Below, piece by piece: positions 1 to 13,989 of a stretch of 64,000 bases of DNA (the first letter of the stretch is position 1; the number at the start of each line of letters is the position of its first letter). This DNA is from Phylloscopus collybita. Its lineage: Eukaryota > Chordata > Aves > Passeriformes > Phylloscopidae. The translations under genes and the position numbers were made by a program. The DNA lies in NCBI GenBank assembly GCA_027886175.1, contig JAJNNQ010000075.1:8225001-8289000 (forward strand), read 5' to 3'. Below the pieces are notes generated by a model. It was given only the letters and a program-made list of their open reading frames with translations, did no database searches and had not been told where the DNA came from.

Positions 1-979
1 CTGGCACTCTGCATTGTCACCAGTTAGCAAACATGAATCCTCGTATTTATGAACTTTTCTACATAGAAAATCCCTTTTCCATCAGATCTGTCCATGGCTT
101 ATATTAGTGGGGAGAGGAGGGGCCGTCACTCTGCCTTGTAGCTGCTAAAGGTCAATGGGCTTTGAGGTTCAGTGAACAGAAGCTTTTTTGGGAAGTTGTG
201 ACTGAATCACTGCCTTCATTTCAGTTGAAATGAGGGCTAAATGGAGGGAATCCAAATTGCATGGAGAGCACTACATGAGAAAATAGCTGAACACAGAGTG
301 GTCATTTCTCCCAGCGTTCAGCAAAATTTGACAAGCATCACAAAAATGGTGTTACTGAAAAGGGAAGCACTTGTATGTGGACTGCAGCTTTAGTGCTTTA
401 AAAGAGTACAAAAAGTCCCTGATTAAAACATGGAGAAAATTTACATTTAAAGATGATTATGATAAGCAGGGCTGAATAAAAATCAGCTTCTGCCATATTG
501 CAAGGACCATTAACTGTTTCTGCTTCTTCTTGCGTATAATATTTCAGGTTTTAGTTATCATCTGTGCTTTTCAGAGGCACTTAAAGGCACCCCTATCACA
601 TTCCATACAAGCTTTTCATGTAGTCTGTGGAGAAAGAGATGAATACTAGGTTTTGCTGTGAGTTAGGGGTTTGGCTATTAAAAAGCTTATTTGGGGATTT
701 GGGATGATTTTGACCTGTAGAAGACAAATCCCTTCATTAAGGAGCTCATGGTATAGGACCAGCACAAACTTGTTTTGTTGCGATCCTAAGAAGATGGAGC
801 AGTCTTTTTACCTCAGGGTGAAAAACAGGAGATTCCAAATCTACTGGAAAAAAAACTACCAGGTTGGTATGGGTGTGCAGCTCAACAGCAGATGGTGGTG
901 AAATGGGCTGGTCTCAGCCTGTTGATTATCCTGCTCAGCTCCCATGGAGTTCCTAATGTTCAGTTAAAATTGTCCTCCA

Positions 980-981
<2 letters not shown>

Positions 982-1021
<40 letters not shown>
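982..1021 (+). repeat. Poly(A) tract, 40 nt
   Basis: An uninterrupted run of 40 A residues. There is no recognisable retrotransposon body immediately upstream and no clear flanking duplication, so I treat it as a mononucleotide microsatellite rather than a processed-insertion tail. Its exact length may be affected by sequencing or assembly. Confidence 0.9.
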
Positions 1022-1023
<2 letters not shown>

Positions 1024-2989
1024 TAAAATGTTATAGTCTGTTTGCATCACTCCTGGTTTTTCACTGTATACTCAAGAGAAAAATTTATAAGAAAAATTTA
1101 TAAGATGTAGACCTGAGCCTAGAAACTGAGCTTAAATTGAAGCTTTCCCAATGGAACTTCCACAGTTTATTTCCACTGGACACGTGCCCATGATATCCTA
1201 GCCAGCTACTCAGGTGCAAAATCACTGACAGCTCAGCTTTCACTGCAGCTCTTGAAGATGTCTTTTCATTTGTTAGCTCTTGGCTTTCAATATGCTGCAC
1301 TCAATTTCTTTTTTGTGCAAGCATCACTTATCCCCATCTGTTACCTACCTCCCCTCTCTTCACAGTACGCTTAATATGATAGACATTGTCCAAACATGTA
1401 CGAATACCTCAATTTTGTCCTTTAGAGCTTCATCAAACAAAATGCCAAACAGCAATACAGTCAGATTTTGGAGGATAAGCAGGCTTTTCACCCATTTTAA
1501 AGCTACTGCCTCCCACACTTGGAGGTTTGATACAGAGCACTTCAGCAGTAGGCAGAGATGAATAGCCTGACAAACAGACTCCTTTGTATGGGAACATCTT
1601 CTATATGGAGGTTTCTTTCCTGAAGGACCCCAAAATTCCAAAACAATGCCAAAGGCACAGTTCTGCTAACGCTGCAGTGTTGCCACCTCTGAAGTGGCAA
1701 ATCAGTAGCCACATGTGGGTATGAAGGAAAACCCTCAAATGCCAAGCTAATTTAGAGTTTAGAGACAGACTCTAGTTTCCAAGGTGGCTCTGAGTCAGGG
1801 TAGTAAGGCCAGGATAATAGCTCACATCTTAGGAAAAGTTAGGTTCAGAGCTGACATACAGAGGAGGAGAGGATCTAATCCTCTCTAGCACCAAGGCATC
1901 ATCCACATTGACATTTTCCTTCACTCCTGGTGAGCGGGGACTCTACATCTGTGTACCTCTGGCAGTGAAACTCTGGTTGCAGCATTACAATTAGTTGACA
2001 GTGGATTTATGCATCTGTGTGTTTAACCCTCTTACAACCCCAGTCTCCTTATCACTCCCCCTTGGACAGGGACTTTGGGAAGGTTTCTGCATTCCCAACA
2101 AATTGGCAGCATGTCCCTGGCCTGCCTGGTGCCTTTGCAGGTCTCAATATCCTCTGGAGAGAGCTCGCTCTCAATTTGCTCTCCTTCAGTGCAATCAGTG
2201 CAGCCAGATAGAAATGGCTTTGAAATTTACCTTTTCAAATCTCATCTTCATATTTCTCCTTTGATGTTTCTTGTCAGGTTTTCCAGTTGTCCTTGCCTCT
2301 CTTGCCTCACCACAGCTTCCTCTCTCCAGGCTTTGCATTCCCCAGGCTTATGACTCCCTGAGCATTCTGACTTGCAGAGGCATTTCAGTCACAGGGTGGC
2401 TGTCGCTGGAGCTCTAATTCACTCCGCTGCCAACAACAGCGTGTGTCATCTTCAGTGGCTGTGTCAGAGTTGGACAACCACTGGGAAAAACCCCACAGAA
2501 ATGCTCTGTCAAAGAAACTTTGGAGGCTGTAGGAAATTATAGTTGCTCAAGCAAGGCTGAGGAATTTGTAATGAATAGTGTCCACAGAGAAAGAGCTGGG
2601 ACAACTTGCGCTTTAGATCTACAGACTCCTGCAATGTTCAGGTGGATCTGAAAGTCTCACTGGGCCTCCAGGTGTGGCCACATTTGGCAACAGATCATGG
2701 TTCAGGCTCTTTGCTTCATCACTGTCTTTGGAATGCACTGGTTAGAGGAATGGTCCTCAAAGGAGCAGTTCTTTTTGTCACTTCTTTACTTAATTGTATT
2801 CACACGCAGAAGATTCCACACGGACTTGAAGGAAATCATTACTGCGTGGTTTGTAGCTCATCAGTTCAAGAAGAAAATGGATGGTTATTCAACCTGTTTG
2901 TAAGACATCAGGCAAGGGGCTCTGATACCCTCTCCCTTATTCACAGTTGCTGACTAGAGTGGTACATAAAATATATGTAAGAATGTTTC

Positions 2990-3062
2990 CCAAATATATA
3001 CACACATATATATATGTGTGAGTGTATTTATATATTTATATTATATATTTATATAATATACT
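2990..3062. repeat. AT-rich (TA)n/(CA)n low-complexity tract
   Basis: The tract alternates TATA, CACA and TATTTA units with a short TATATGTGTGAG break in the middle. It is a degenerate dinucleotide repeat with no coding value. Confidence 0.75.
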
Positions 3063-6000
3063 TGTTAAGGAATGTTTTTCTACAGCCTGGTATGTGATTC
3101 TTGCTTTATTCTCCCTTTTTCTGCACACTCAGCTGACACATTTCATTTTTAAAAGGAAGCTCTCCGGGATTCAGGAAGACAAGCAAGATAACTCCAGTAT
3201 GTTACCTTAATAAAGCTCACAGAATGTTCTGGGGCAACGAAATAAATTATTAAACTTGCTGTTACAAATCAATTCACATACATTAAAAGCTGCTCCAGAA
3301 CCAGTTGCATAGTCTAACAAATATGTTAATATATAAGCAGTCCAAGTAAAACAAAACAAATCCTGAATCTTAATGTACAGAAGTACTTAACTGGTTTCTA
3401 CAACAGGGGAAAATAAAACCTTCCAAAATTTTCTTTTCTTTTGCCTCTACACACATATTATCACCAAGCAGAATGTGAGAACTTGCTGAAACAGTTTCCC
3501 GTGATGCTGAACTCACCATAGTAAAGTGCTGAAAGCACAAACATGAGAAAATTCCCATTTATCAAAGTCAATATTTCCTCTCTTGCATGGTCTTGGGGGC
3601 AGATTTTTTCTCTGTCTTAGACATGTCATTTTATGCTCCAACGTCCACAGCAAAGAGTACATTTGGTACACAAATCTGGATTGTCTAAATGAGGGCATGA
3701 AGAAGGGAAGCTATTTTATTCTTGCCTCCCTGCTCAGACTTTTCTCCCTGTGCTGAGTACAGTCTGTGGAATTTGAAACTGGGACTGAACATGTGGGCTG
3801 GGAATGGGAATATCCTGAATTGTTTAATGTGTTTCCAGTTCTTTATTATTGCTTAGATCAAACTGGTTTTCCACTGATGCAGTAGCAGTAGTGCCAGCAG
3901 ACTTGTCTAATACTCCCAATCTCTTTTTTCTGTTTCTGTGCCTCTCTGTGAAGCCTCTATTGACAAAAGTGTGCTGTCATTTGACAAAGCAACTTTCTGG
4001 AAAACATAATGCTCTCCAGCCTGTTTGCTAGGGTTTGGGTATGAATGGGATCACCATAGCTGGAATATATTGAGAAGACTCAGCTGAAGTCTTTGAAACT
4101 TGATAACAGGAAGCTCTAATTGATTTGCCTTCAAAGTAAGACCAAATAGGCTTCTAGTGCTTTTTTAACCTTCTTCTCTACCAAGTGTTCCTAAAAGGAA
4201 ACCCTAGGTTTGCTAAATATAACCTTCTCCTGGTGAAGATGATAGAAATCTTTATGTTATCCAGGGATTCTTCTCCATCAAAGAAAATATTTGGATTTCA
4301 CATTTTTGCCTTTGTAGCTTAATAAAAGGTAAAGTTTTTATCTTTCCCAGGTTTCATCCACCTCCTCCTAACCTTAGTAGAAATCATATGAAACTGCATA
4401 AAAAAACCCAAACAATTTAAAAAAGTTTCTGTGGGGAGAGGAAGTCAGTCCTAAACTTTAAAAAGAAGGGGATAGGAAGGACCAGAAGGAAAAAAAAATA
4501 AGCCTATGACCTTTCCTAGTTCTGATTTCTGTTACATATGTTAAATGTATTGAAAATTTAATGTGAAGCCCAGGGGTCTGAAACAAACTGTGGCCCAAAG
4601 TGATGTAGTTCATACAGAAAGAAATATATATCGTGTATAATCCAGTATCAGGTAATCAGTATGGGAATATTTCATACTGCCACTTAGGGGATAGAAATTC
4701 TTGACTGTGTCAAAGTAATTGCTGAGTTTGTTCCTGCTGGCTCCTTTCAGTTCCCCTACAGTAATCTCTGCTCAAACACACTTGAGGCAGAGATTATACA
4801 GTAAGCTTTTTCCTTCTAAAGTCTAACACTGTAAATAACACAGTCCACTCTAATTAGCTTTTGTAAACATGCATCCAGCAGGCAAGGAAGGAGGAGAAAT
4901 AACCAGTGAGCAATGTGGCTATCCACTGCTTCAGGCACAACATTTGGAATTATTTGCCCAAACGATGTCATTACAATAATCCTGCACAGGATAAACTGCA
5001 TTTTCCCCTTTCCCCAATACTGTAGCTGAATGACAAATCCTGCAGGTGACTCACTGGCAGCACACTGGCAGCACACACACACAGGATGCACACTCATACA
5101 CCAAGTCTGCTTTTGGATAGAGACACACAGAGTGTGGACTTTCCAGCATGACATATCAAGCTGTGAAAACATTTCCAAGCAAATATTTGGATTTCTTGGT
5201 TGATGATCATCCCAGTGTTTCTCAGGCAGAAACATGCTTCCTCTGTCCCTTTTCCCCTTAGGAATTTCAGTCCTACATGGCTGGCCCAAAACTTCTTTTG
5301 TATCAATCCTCTTAGTTTTAGGTTTCGCAGTGACATATTTGTGCATCAAACTGGGGCTTTAAGTAGAGGCAATTCTCTTTCCCAAGTTTTTGAGTATTTG
5401 GTCTTGAGTGGAAAAAAACTGCAGGTTCATCCTCATTTATTAGCTCATAAGCTCATTTCCACAATACAAAATTTCTATAATTGTTTTAGACATGGTAAGC
5501 AATGAGAAATCAACTTTTCTAGAATCAAACTATCTCTAAGAAGAATACCCTTCTGTTTGTGGAGATACATGAAGGCCTGATGTAACATTTCTCCCCTCCT
5601 GAGATTAACTCCATTTTAATGAACAAATTTAACATAGCTCTTTTATAACTTCAAAGTTTTTAATGGTCTTCTGATTTCACAGCATTTAGCATTCTCCAAG
5701 GTGGAACTGCTGCCCAAAGCACCTTGTTGGAGGAGAACCATCCTGGCCAAAGGCCAAAAAGGACTTGCAATTGGTGCCTGATTTGGTCATTGGAAATTCT
5801 CCATGTAGCCAGGATTGTTAGGGCCCATCCCAAATAAACTGAATGGAGGGAAAAAAAGAATAGGGAGACAAAATCCAGGAGATCAGTAGAAGACTAGATA
5901 TGTGTAGGAAGGAAACACATTATTTTTGTGTGAGTTTAAACAAAAAAATTAATTGCTGTTTGGGTCTCTCTTGGAGACCTTTCCTTTTTGTGGCAAAGAA

Positions 6001-9000
6001 AAAAGAATAAATCTCAGCTCGCTCATTATTAAACTGTCTTTGTTTCCAAAAGGAGACCCTTGATCCTAGTTTTCTAATAACTTGAAATACTGTTTTTTTC
6101 TTAATTTTCAGATATATTAATAATTTAGTAAGATTCTCATTCCAGTTTCTAAGGTAACTGCACTTCCATTTCCCTTATGATATCCCAGCTTGTCAGCTCT
6201 CTTGAGGCAGGATCCCATAGTGCTGCCTCTCTTAATTGGCCCTTAACTAAACCCCCCTCCAACCCTTTGTAAGTCTCACTCTGAGTAGCTGCTCTGATAC
6301 TTTTCTCTAGCCTCTTCAGCTCTCCCAAGGTTATGAAGTATTTACCAAGAGCAAAATAATTGATTGGGAATTGTGCCTCAAAACAGACACCAAATGCCTA
6401 CTTGGTGGGCACCCATTTCCAACAGTTTTAGGGCTCTGAAGCATTTGTCCTTGTTGGTCACAGTGAATTATTAGAAGACATCTCCGTGCCCAGTCAGTAT
6501 TGTAATTTTTATAAATGGTCAAAGCTTCTTTTGTTTTGCCTTTGGGCCCTGGCAATTTGTGTGGTAGCCCCCTCCCTTGGAGAATGAGTTTCAAATATTT
6601 TCCACTTGAAGTTGTTGCAAAGATGAAAACAGTATTAATTACCTCCCTACATCCTTTTCATCTTGAAGGAAACACCTCATGTCTTATTTATCTGGGAGCA
6701 CATCTACTGATAAAAACTTGAGTTTCGTTAGGAAACATTTCTAACATTTATAAAGTTAATGCAATCTTCTTTAAATACTCCATAGCTTGAAAGCATCTGT
6801 CACAAGTCTTTTTTGGCTTCCTTCATCTTTTTAGCATCAACAGAGTCTGCCACACCCCCAAAGCCATCTGTGTATCTCATGTAAAATTTCTGCAAGGGCT
6901 TTTGTTTCTCTTGACCACCTACATCCCACAAATGGAAAGCATCAGTTTTATTTTTTCTCTCTTAAATCCCCACAGTATCACCCCCAGTGTGTGGGAAGAA
7001 AGTCAACAAGCTAATTTGGTCTCAGCCTGCAGAGCAGGGGTGCCCCCCAGCACCCCTGTGCATGGAAATGGGGCAGGGTGTGCAGCTCAAAGGCACTGCT
7101 GGACTTGCATTAGAACTGTATGAACAGGCTGCCACAGCAGGCAGGAGAAGGGGGCTCATGCCACTGTCCAGGACCAAAGCCAGAAACAAATCCCTCATGA
7201 TGTTGCTCTTGTGGTATTTTAGCACTAAACTGAAGTAATCCTTCAAAAAGTAAAAGCTATGGTTGAAAAGTAAACCTATCATCTCCTTCATATGGTAGTT
7301 TATTCTTGCTCTGCTTGAGATATGAGCAGGAGTGATTCATTTGTTTTTGCTGAATCTCAGTTTTATTCTACTGCAATATCTTTTTTATTCAGAAAATAAT
7401 TCTGATCTACATTGTCGCTCAGATTTTGAACCAAATCTGAGATTTTTTAGAGGTTGAAAATCCAATTTCATTATGAACTTCTGTGGATTATTTCTGTATT
7501 TCAAGGACACACTCAGCAGCAAATCTACAATTCTAAAATGCATGAAAGGTGCTGTTCCTGGGAAGACCCCACAAAAATTTGCAAACTCTTGAAATTTAGT
7601 GACAGAGAGAACCAGAAATATATTTGGCCCCGTGGCCCAAAGCCTACTGAAGTCAGTGAGGTCTTTCCCACTAACCTCAATAGCTCTTTTCGTTGCAATT
7701 TTTATATATGGTTGAGGCAAATAAAAATTTGACTTTTTAGCTGTATTTTTTTTTTCTCACTTTCATCATTATTAACTCCAGATTTCAAATGGAGGGATTA
7801 TAGTCAGGAAGAGGAGAGCTGAAATTATTTTAAAAATTTGTATGACTATCATCAAGATATTTATTCTCTGGTTCTTTGAGGTGAAAGATTAAGATATGGT
7901 TTAGGACTGACTAGAATGAAGTCAAAACGACCCTCCAGCCTTTTGTGCTCAGGCTACAAAGCCTTGCAGCATCACTGCTGCTCCAGAGCTGGACCTCCCT
8001 GGAGCATGGCAGCTGCTCAGCAGAGAAGCAGCCACTAGAGAGCATGACGAGACCAAATAACCTCCCTGGGTGTGCTCTAGATCTGGAACCAGGTCTCCTG
8101 AGGTAGAAAGCTGGTGCTCTGAAGCATCTTCATGACTGAGTGCTGTAAGCAAAGACAAAAAGCCAACACAACTGCAAATCTTCAAAGGAAATAGAAAAGA
8201 ACGTTGAACTCAACCTCAGTGTATTAAATGAAAGCGAGCATGAAACTGCCTCATCTGTTTTGTGCCTTTCATATGAAAATTATATATAAATGTCTCCATT
8301 ATACATGTATTATGATTCAATGGAAAGTCTTCAGTATGAAATACATATAAATATTTATGTGTTGCTGGTAAACCTCTGTTCATTGCTTTATGGTTATTTC
8401 TTCTGTGTAAAGCAGCTTTCAAGGCTACAAAAAATAAGATATGAATGGAAGAAGTAAGACAAGTTTAGTATATTTGGAGAACAAAAACAAAGCTGAATAT
8501 GAGTAAGTTATAAAAAAATATTTCAATCATTCTAAAGATGTTTACAATGGTAAAAGGAGAAGAGGGAGGTCTTTGGAATGGGATAAAAGGCTCTCAACTT
8601 ATTATATTTAGCTCTGTGATGATCTACCAATACTGGGAAACTATCTTAAGTGAGCTGGGATTTGCAATTTACTTCCTGTTGGGGCAGTGATTTGTATGAT
8701 GAAACAGGAGAAATTGTACATTTGGCACATCATTCAAGGATGGAACAGAGTAGGAAGAAGAAAGAAATTTCCTTCACACTGTGAGAAGAGCTGTCTTTTC
8801 CAGCAGTGAGGATACAGACTGTGTGATGCTGATATGCTGAGGTTTTCCATGGGCTAGAAACTTGGCAGCTTTTATTCAGGGAAAAAATAGCTTCAAGGAT
8901 GGCTCTGTTCTGAGCTTGGCACCAGGGAACACCCACCAGTGGGCAACAGAATGGCCCCAAGTCTGTGTCTCATCAGAGCTGGTGCCTCCAGAGTGTGCCA

Positions 9001-10025
9001 GTATTTCATGGCACTGTTCCAAAAAACAGCCTCAAGTAGAAAATGGAGTATGCAAAATTCAGAAATGAACAAAAAAACTCAACCCCAAAACCCAACCCCT
9101 GACTTTCCCCCACTGCTCCACTAGAAAAGGGCAAAATTGAACCCATGTTAAAATCCATAGTTCATGGCAGAGAAAAGAGTGGACTTCCAAAGGAGAGCAA
9201 ACTCTTGGTCTGGCTAGTAGACATCTTTTGCCTTCTTATAAAAAAACAGTGGAGGATATTTCTATAATCTTGCCTAGCAACTGATTTTCCCTCTGAACTC
9301 TAAACTATTTCAAATACCCATGTACTCTTTCTGTAAGTTACCAATTTTAAAACCTGTTTTCTCTTTTTTATAATGCCTCCTACATCATTCCACAAGCTAG
9401 GGACTAGGGCATAGAGGTATGATTTGCAAACCTCTTTATTTCCTTAACATAGTTCAGCTTCTTCACTGTAGGAGCTTTTAGGTTATTCCCTAAATCACCA
9501 AGGCTTTCCAGGATTCAGTCTAAAGAAAGAGAAATCGACTGGTTTGTGTGTATTTGTATTGAATGAAAAACACTGGAGTTTGATCTACTTGAATAATATT
9601 GAGACAGGAGACAAGATTCTTATTGACAGGTACAATGAACTTTATTTCTGTTGACCACAATAAATTATAATTCAGTACAAAACAGTTTTAACTATTAACC
9701 ACAGTGCCAGGGGCAGGACCTTCACAGGCAATTAAACAAAAGATAAATCTTAAGTACTCCCATGGCCTCATGCCACATGATGCTCTAGAAATCACTTCTA
9801 AAAATTTCACAAGGGATTGAATTTATAAAGTGATTTTGATTTTTTTTTTTTTTAGTATATATGGTATGTTATCTCCTGAGCCAAGCAAATACTGGCTGCC
9901 TGGAAGAAGAAGGGAGAGAACACTCCCTGAAACAAAGGAAAGACAGACTTGTGGCTATCAGATGTAAATGTGCATCTCAGGGAAGAAAAAATGTACTGAA
10001 TTGTTGGTGCCATCCCACTTGCACA

Positions 10026-10672
10026 TAGAATCATAGAATGGCTTGGGTTGTGAGAGGCTTAGAAGATCATCAAATTTCAATACCCCTGACATGGGCAGGG
10101 AAACTTCAACTAAATCAGGTTGCCCAGAGTCCCATCCAACTTGACCTTGAACACTTCCAGGGATGGAGCATCTACCATCTCTTTGGGCAACCTGTGCCAG
10201 TGTTTCTTAAGCCTATTCATAACAAAATTTGTTCCTTATATCTAGTCTACATATACTCTCTTTTAACTTAAAACCATTACCCCCTGTCCTGTCACTACAG
10301 CCCTGCTAAAAGCTTTCTTTGTGTACTGAAAGGATGCTACAAGATCTCCCTTCTCCAGGCTGAACAAACCCAGGTCTCTCGGTCTGTCCTCATATGAAAG
10401 GTGATTCAGCTCTCTGACCACCTTTGGGGCCTTCCTCTGAGCATGGTCCATGTCCTTCCTGTGCTGAGGCCCCAGAGCTGCAGGCAGCATGGCAGATGGG
10501 GACTCACAGACCACAGCAGAGAGGCAGAATCCTCTCCCTCCTCTGTTGCCCATGGTGCTTTGGAAGCAGCCCAGGACATGTTTGGCTTTCTGGGATGCAA
10601 GTGCACATTTCTGGGTCATGTCCAGCCTCTCATCCAGCAGGACCCCAAAGTCCTTCTTCTCAGGGCTCCTCT
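10026..10672 (-). mobile_element. CR1 LINE, 5'-truncated 3' fragment
   Basis: The left edge reads TAGAATCATAGAATGG, the reverse complement of the CR1 3' terminus built from ATTCTATG repeats. The CR1 3' untranslated region and the last part of ORF2 follow on the minus strand. Between about 10619 and 10263 the minus strand encodes peptides resembling the ORF2 C-terminus: CALASQKAKHVLGC, then LNHLSYEDRPRDLGLFSLEK. These correspond to the segment after the reverse-transcriptase core that is shared by most avian CR1 copies. The body ends near 10672, after the stretch matching the 'hulled tips of valid copies' seen in other members here, at a phrase on rock-solid CR1 homology (GGACCCCAAAGTCCTTCTTC); sequence beyond is unrelated. 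The reading frame is broken and the copy is inactive. This 5' truncation is normal for CR1. Confidence 0.92.
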
Positions 10673-12863
10673 TCCTTTTTTTGGCTAGAAATGTTTATTT
10701 TTCTTTGTTTCCCTTGCCACGTTCAGCTCTAGCTCTTGGCACTTTGGCCTCCCAGCCCTACACAACCAGACTACATCCCCAAACTCTTCCCAGGATACAT
10801 GTCCCTTCTTCCACTGCCTGTGCATTTCCTTCTTGCCCTTTAGTTTGACCAGCAGGTCTCAACTCTGCCATGATCTCTTCCCTTCCTTGCCCTATTTCTT
10901 ACAACATGCACTTTTCTAACCAGACTGCAGTTTTGGGGTTGGAGCCCACAGTGAGAGATGGCACTGTCCTGCAGAGCTGGATGCTGCAGCAGTGTCAGTA
11001 GATGTGAATGACACAGGCTGCAGGTGTCATGGGCTTGCTCATTACATCAGTCAGCATCTGCTGTAAATCCCGTGAGCAGTGTTGCCATAATGAGGGTGCA
11101 GTGTGGTGCTTTGGATGGTGGAGATGACAGCCATCCTAGATAGCAGGCTGGCACTGCCATGCAAGGAGACAATGGATTAGAATCTCACTGTCATGAGCAT
11201 TCAGGAGAGCCCAAATGTGTCATATAAAACCAGCAATTTGAGCTTTGCTTATTGAAGTAAGGTTTGCAAGACCAGAAGTGTGTGTAATTTCCTGCCACCC
11301 CATCAGTGAGAGCCTTGGTGGGCACATTGTGAGCCAGGTGTTCCTGAGATACCAACCAGCATGTTTGCAGGAGCATCCCTGGGACCAGACAGGGATTATT
11401 GACCCTATTTGCTCTCTTGGAATTATAGATGTAACAGAGTTTGGTTTTGAATGAATTGTTGTACTTCATTTTCACTTGATATTGGCCAACATAAACAAAA
11501 ACGGGGATGAGACCTCAAAAAGAAAGAAAAAAAGAAAAAGAAATCCTGATATCCTGAGAAGTCTGCATTGGAGGCATGAAACAAAGCACAAGGATGCTTT
11601 ATAAGGCATCCCATTTGGATTGGATTCAACCTTGTTGAAACCAAGGTTGAAGGAAAAGAGCAAGCAGTTACAGCTTTATAGCTCCTTTATGCTTCCAAGG
11701 GGAACACAACAATTACCACAACACTAATCTTCTCCAGTAAAGAATGAAGGAAAGATGTGAATTGCATGTTGTTCCCCACTTCAGTTGTTCCCAAAGAGAT
11801 CATCTTTTACCTTACAGGATTAAGCTGTCATTAGAAGAAAGAGATTAAAGAAAAGCAAAGACAGTAAAGAAGCTTTATACTGTAGAGGATTGTGTGAGTG
11901 AACTTGTGCTTGAAAGAGAGGGTGAGACTGGAGAGTGCACAAGAGGTTCTCCAACATGCAAAGGTGGGAGTATAAGTGTGTGTGAATGTGTGTCTTTGAG
12001 AGACTGAGGAAGCTAGAAAAGCAGGGAAAGATCAGGAAAATATATAAACATTCACAGCTCCAAATTTTAAAGCTGCTATCCTTGCAAGATTGATTGAAGT
12101 TTTGAAAGACTTACTGAGTCTTGCTGCTTTTTTTCTGCCAGCTGCCCAGATACCATGGAAATATAAAAAAGCAACATTTGAGATAGTAGATTTGTAAAAA
12201 GTGATGATGGGGAATTTTGTGGAGATCAGTTGCCTACTCAATAACAATGTGAATTTTGGTGTTTGTCCTGTCTTCATTTTGGGTTGTGTCAACCTGAATT
12301 GACACATTTGGCTCCTCACACTGAGTTGAAATATTCTGTGTCAACTCGGTATTAAGCTGCAGCCCTCTGGACATCCACCTTCATGCAAGTTGAAGGTCAC
12401 TGCCTCTCATTCTGGATTTGTACTGTAGGTCAGAGTCTTGGCCTGAAAGAAATTCAGAATACACTAAAGTACACTGACCTGTTTTGTTTGAACCCTAGGG
12501 CTGTAAGATTATAGCATATCCTGGAACACTTGTCCATCTGGAAAATCAAATACACAGGAGAGATTAGGGGCCTGAAGCATTCAAACTAAAACTCCCATGA
12601 GGCTCTCCAGCTGTCAAGGAAGCTGATCAGTGTTGGACCATGCTGGAACAACATGTTTTGACATTTCCAAAGCATATTTTAATGGAATATTCTTTAATAC
12701 ACACACACACAAATCTATTAATTACTGCTGGCTCACTTAAGGCTGAAAACAAATATGTAATAATTTAGATATATCTTTTATCCAGTTCTAGTTGTGCTGG
12801 ATGACATCAAATGTGGTGTAATTGTATCATTTGCACTGCTTGCGTATATTTTGATAATTTCCA
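10673..12863. other. Non-coding DNA, no gene recognised
   Basis: Nothing recognisable as a gene or transposon. It includes a purine-rich AAAGAAAG stretch near 11517-11545, a short perfect inverted repeat at 11625-11651 and a brief (CA)n at about 12701-12711. Short open frames on both strands look like chance. Confidence 0.55.
11625..11651. repeat. Perfect 10-bp inverted repeat, 7-nt loop
   Basis: TTCAACCTTG and CAAGGTTGAA pair exactly around the loop TTGAAAC. It could form a hairpin in single-stranded DNA or RNA. There is no T-run or gene end beside it, and nothing suggests a function. Confidence 0.8.
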
Positions 12864-13695
12864 GACAGACCTGGATTAGCTTAAAGAGTGGGTTAACAGG
12901 TACATATGAAGTTCAACAAAGACAAATACAAGGTCTTGCACCTGGGAGAACATAATCCAGGATTGCAGCATGGGCTGGAATCTGCCTGGATGGGGACCAG
13001 CTGTGTGGAAAAGGCCCTGGACCTCCCGGCTGACAACAAATTCAGAATAAATGACCAGTGTGCAGCTGGGGCAGAGAAAACCAGCAGGAGACTGAGCTGC
13101 ATTGACTAGGGCATCCCTAGCAGAGACTGGGAACTCATCATCCCACTCTACTCAGCCAGCAGAATGGAATTCTAGGGCCAGGAATGGCCCTAGTATGCAA
13201 TAGTATGAATGCCAGGCCTGGAACACTGTGTTCAGATTTGGTCCCTGCTATACAAAAAGGCTGGACAGAGCCCAAAAGGCTGCCACGAAGATGAGCAATG
13301 GAGGGGAAAGCCTGACATGTGGGAAAAGACTGAGAGAACTGGGTGTGTTCAGCCTTGAGAAAAGAAGGCCTGGGGGAGACAACTTCACCATGTTCAGGCA
13401 TTTAAAGGATGACAACAAAGATCAGATTCCTCTTTTAAAAGGAGTCAAATGGAAGAGATGAGGGGTGATGGGTACAAGTAACTCCTGGGGAGATTCCAGC
13501 TGGACACAAGATGAAAAATTTATGAGAATAATTTCCCCAAGGAAGTGGTGGATTCCCTGACATTGGACACCTTTAGAATTCGTCTGGACAGAGTGCAGGA
13601 TCATCTTGTTTAGACTGTGCTTTTGCCAAGAAAGGCTGGACCTGATGATCCTGGACGTCCCTTCCAACCTGGTATTCTAAGAGTCTGTGATTATA
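12864..13695 (+). mobile_element. CR1 LINE, 5'-truncated 3' fragment
   Basis: Plus-strand CR1. Near 12907 the sequence ATGAAGTTCAACAAAGACAA, followed by CTTGCACCTGGG, matches the CR1 ORF2 segment usually translated as FNKDKCKVLHLG. It runs through the late ORF2 signature (encoded REL-GVFSLEKRRPGGDN at about 13331-13390) and the 3' untranslated region, and ends at CTTCCAACCTGGTATTCTAAGAGTCTGTGA, a degenerate CR1 terminus. The frame is interrupted more than once, so the copy is dead. It is among the longer CR1 pieces in the window. The exact 5' edge is uncertain by about 30 bp. Confidence 0.92.
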
Positions 13696-13907
13696 TGAAC
13701 TGTGGCTATCAAAAGTATCAAATGAATGCATGCAGGAGTTCTGATGACACTGGAGATCAATATTTGTTGATCAGAACAAGTCAGGAGAAAACCTCTGCCT
13801 TCTGCTCACCCTCTGGGAAGGACTTTGCAAAAGAATACTTACAAGGAAGATGGAGAGAAAAATGACATTAACTAGAAATTCAATGTAGTCCTTGAAACTA
13901 GGGATTG

Positions 13908-13989
13908 TTGGTTTTTTGGTGGGTTTTTTTTTTGTTGTTGTTGTTTGGGGTTTTTTGTTTGTTTGTTTTTGTTTTTGTTTTTTTTTTTC
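13908..13989. repeat. T-rich (GTTT)n low-complexity tract
   Basis: Mixed T runs with GTT and GTTT units over about 80 bp. It lies some 210 bp after the end of the plus-strand CR1 and is not obviously part of that element. Confidence 0.8.

Larger units (their letters stand above)
1..10023. other. Non-coding AT-rich DNA, no gene recognised
   Basis: I see no recognisable gene or transposon in this stretch. Open frames are short and overlap on both strands, as expected by chance; the longest (minus strand, 5349-4816, 177 codons) has no domain or splice context I can recognise. The stretch holds several simple repeats listed separately. Ancient diverged repeats or conserved non-coding elements could be present, but reading by eye cannot show them. 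Confidence 0.6.

Noticed and set aside
4816..5349. Longest open frame in the window, minus strand, 177 codons
   Set aside because: No recognisable domain, signal peptide or splice context, and it overlaps other frames on both strands. One such frame in 64 kb is expected by chance.
9595..9665. Minus-strand AATAAAG-like signal suggesting a gene or LTR 3' end
   Set aside because: Only isolated polyadenylation-like hexamers in AT-rich DNA; no exon or LTR ends could be found around it.
11625..11651. Inverted repeat as a transcription terminator
   Set aside because: Bacterial-type terminators do not apply in a bird genome, and no T run or gene end is adjacent.
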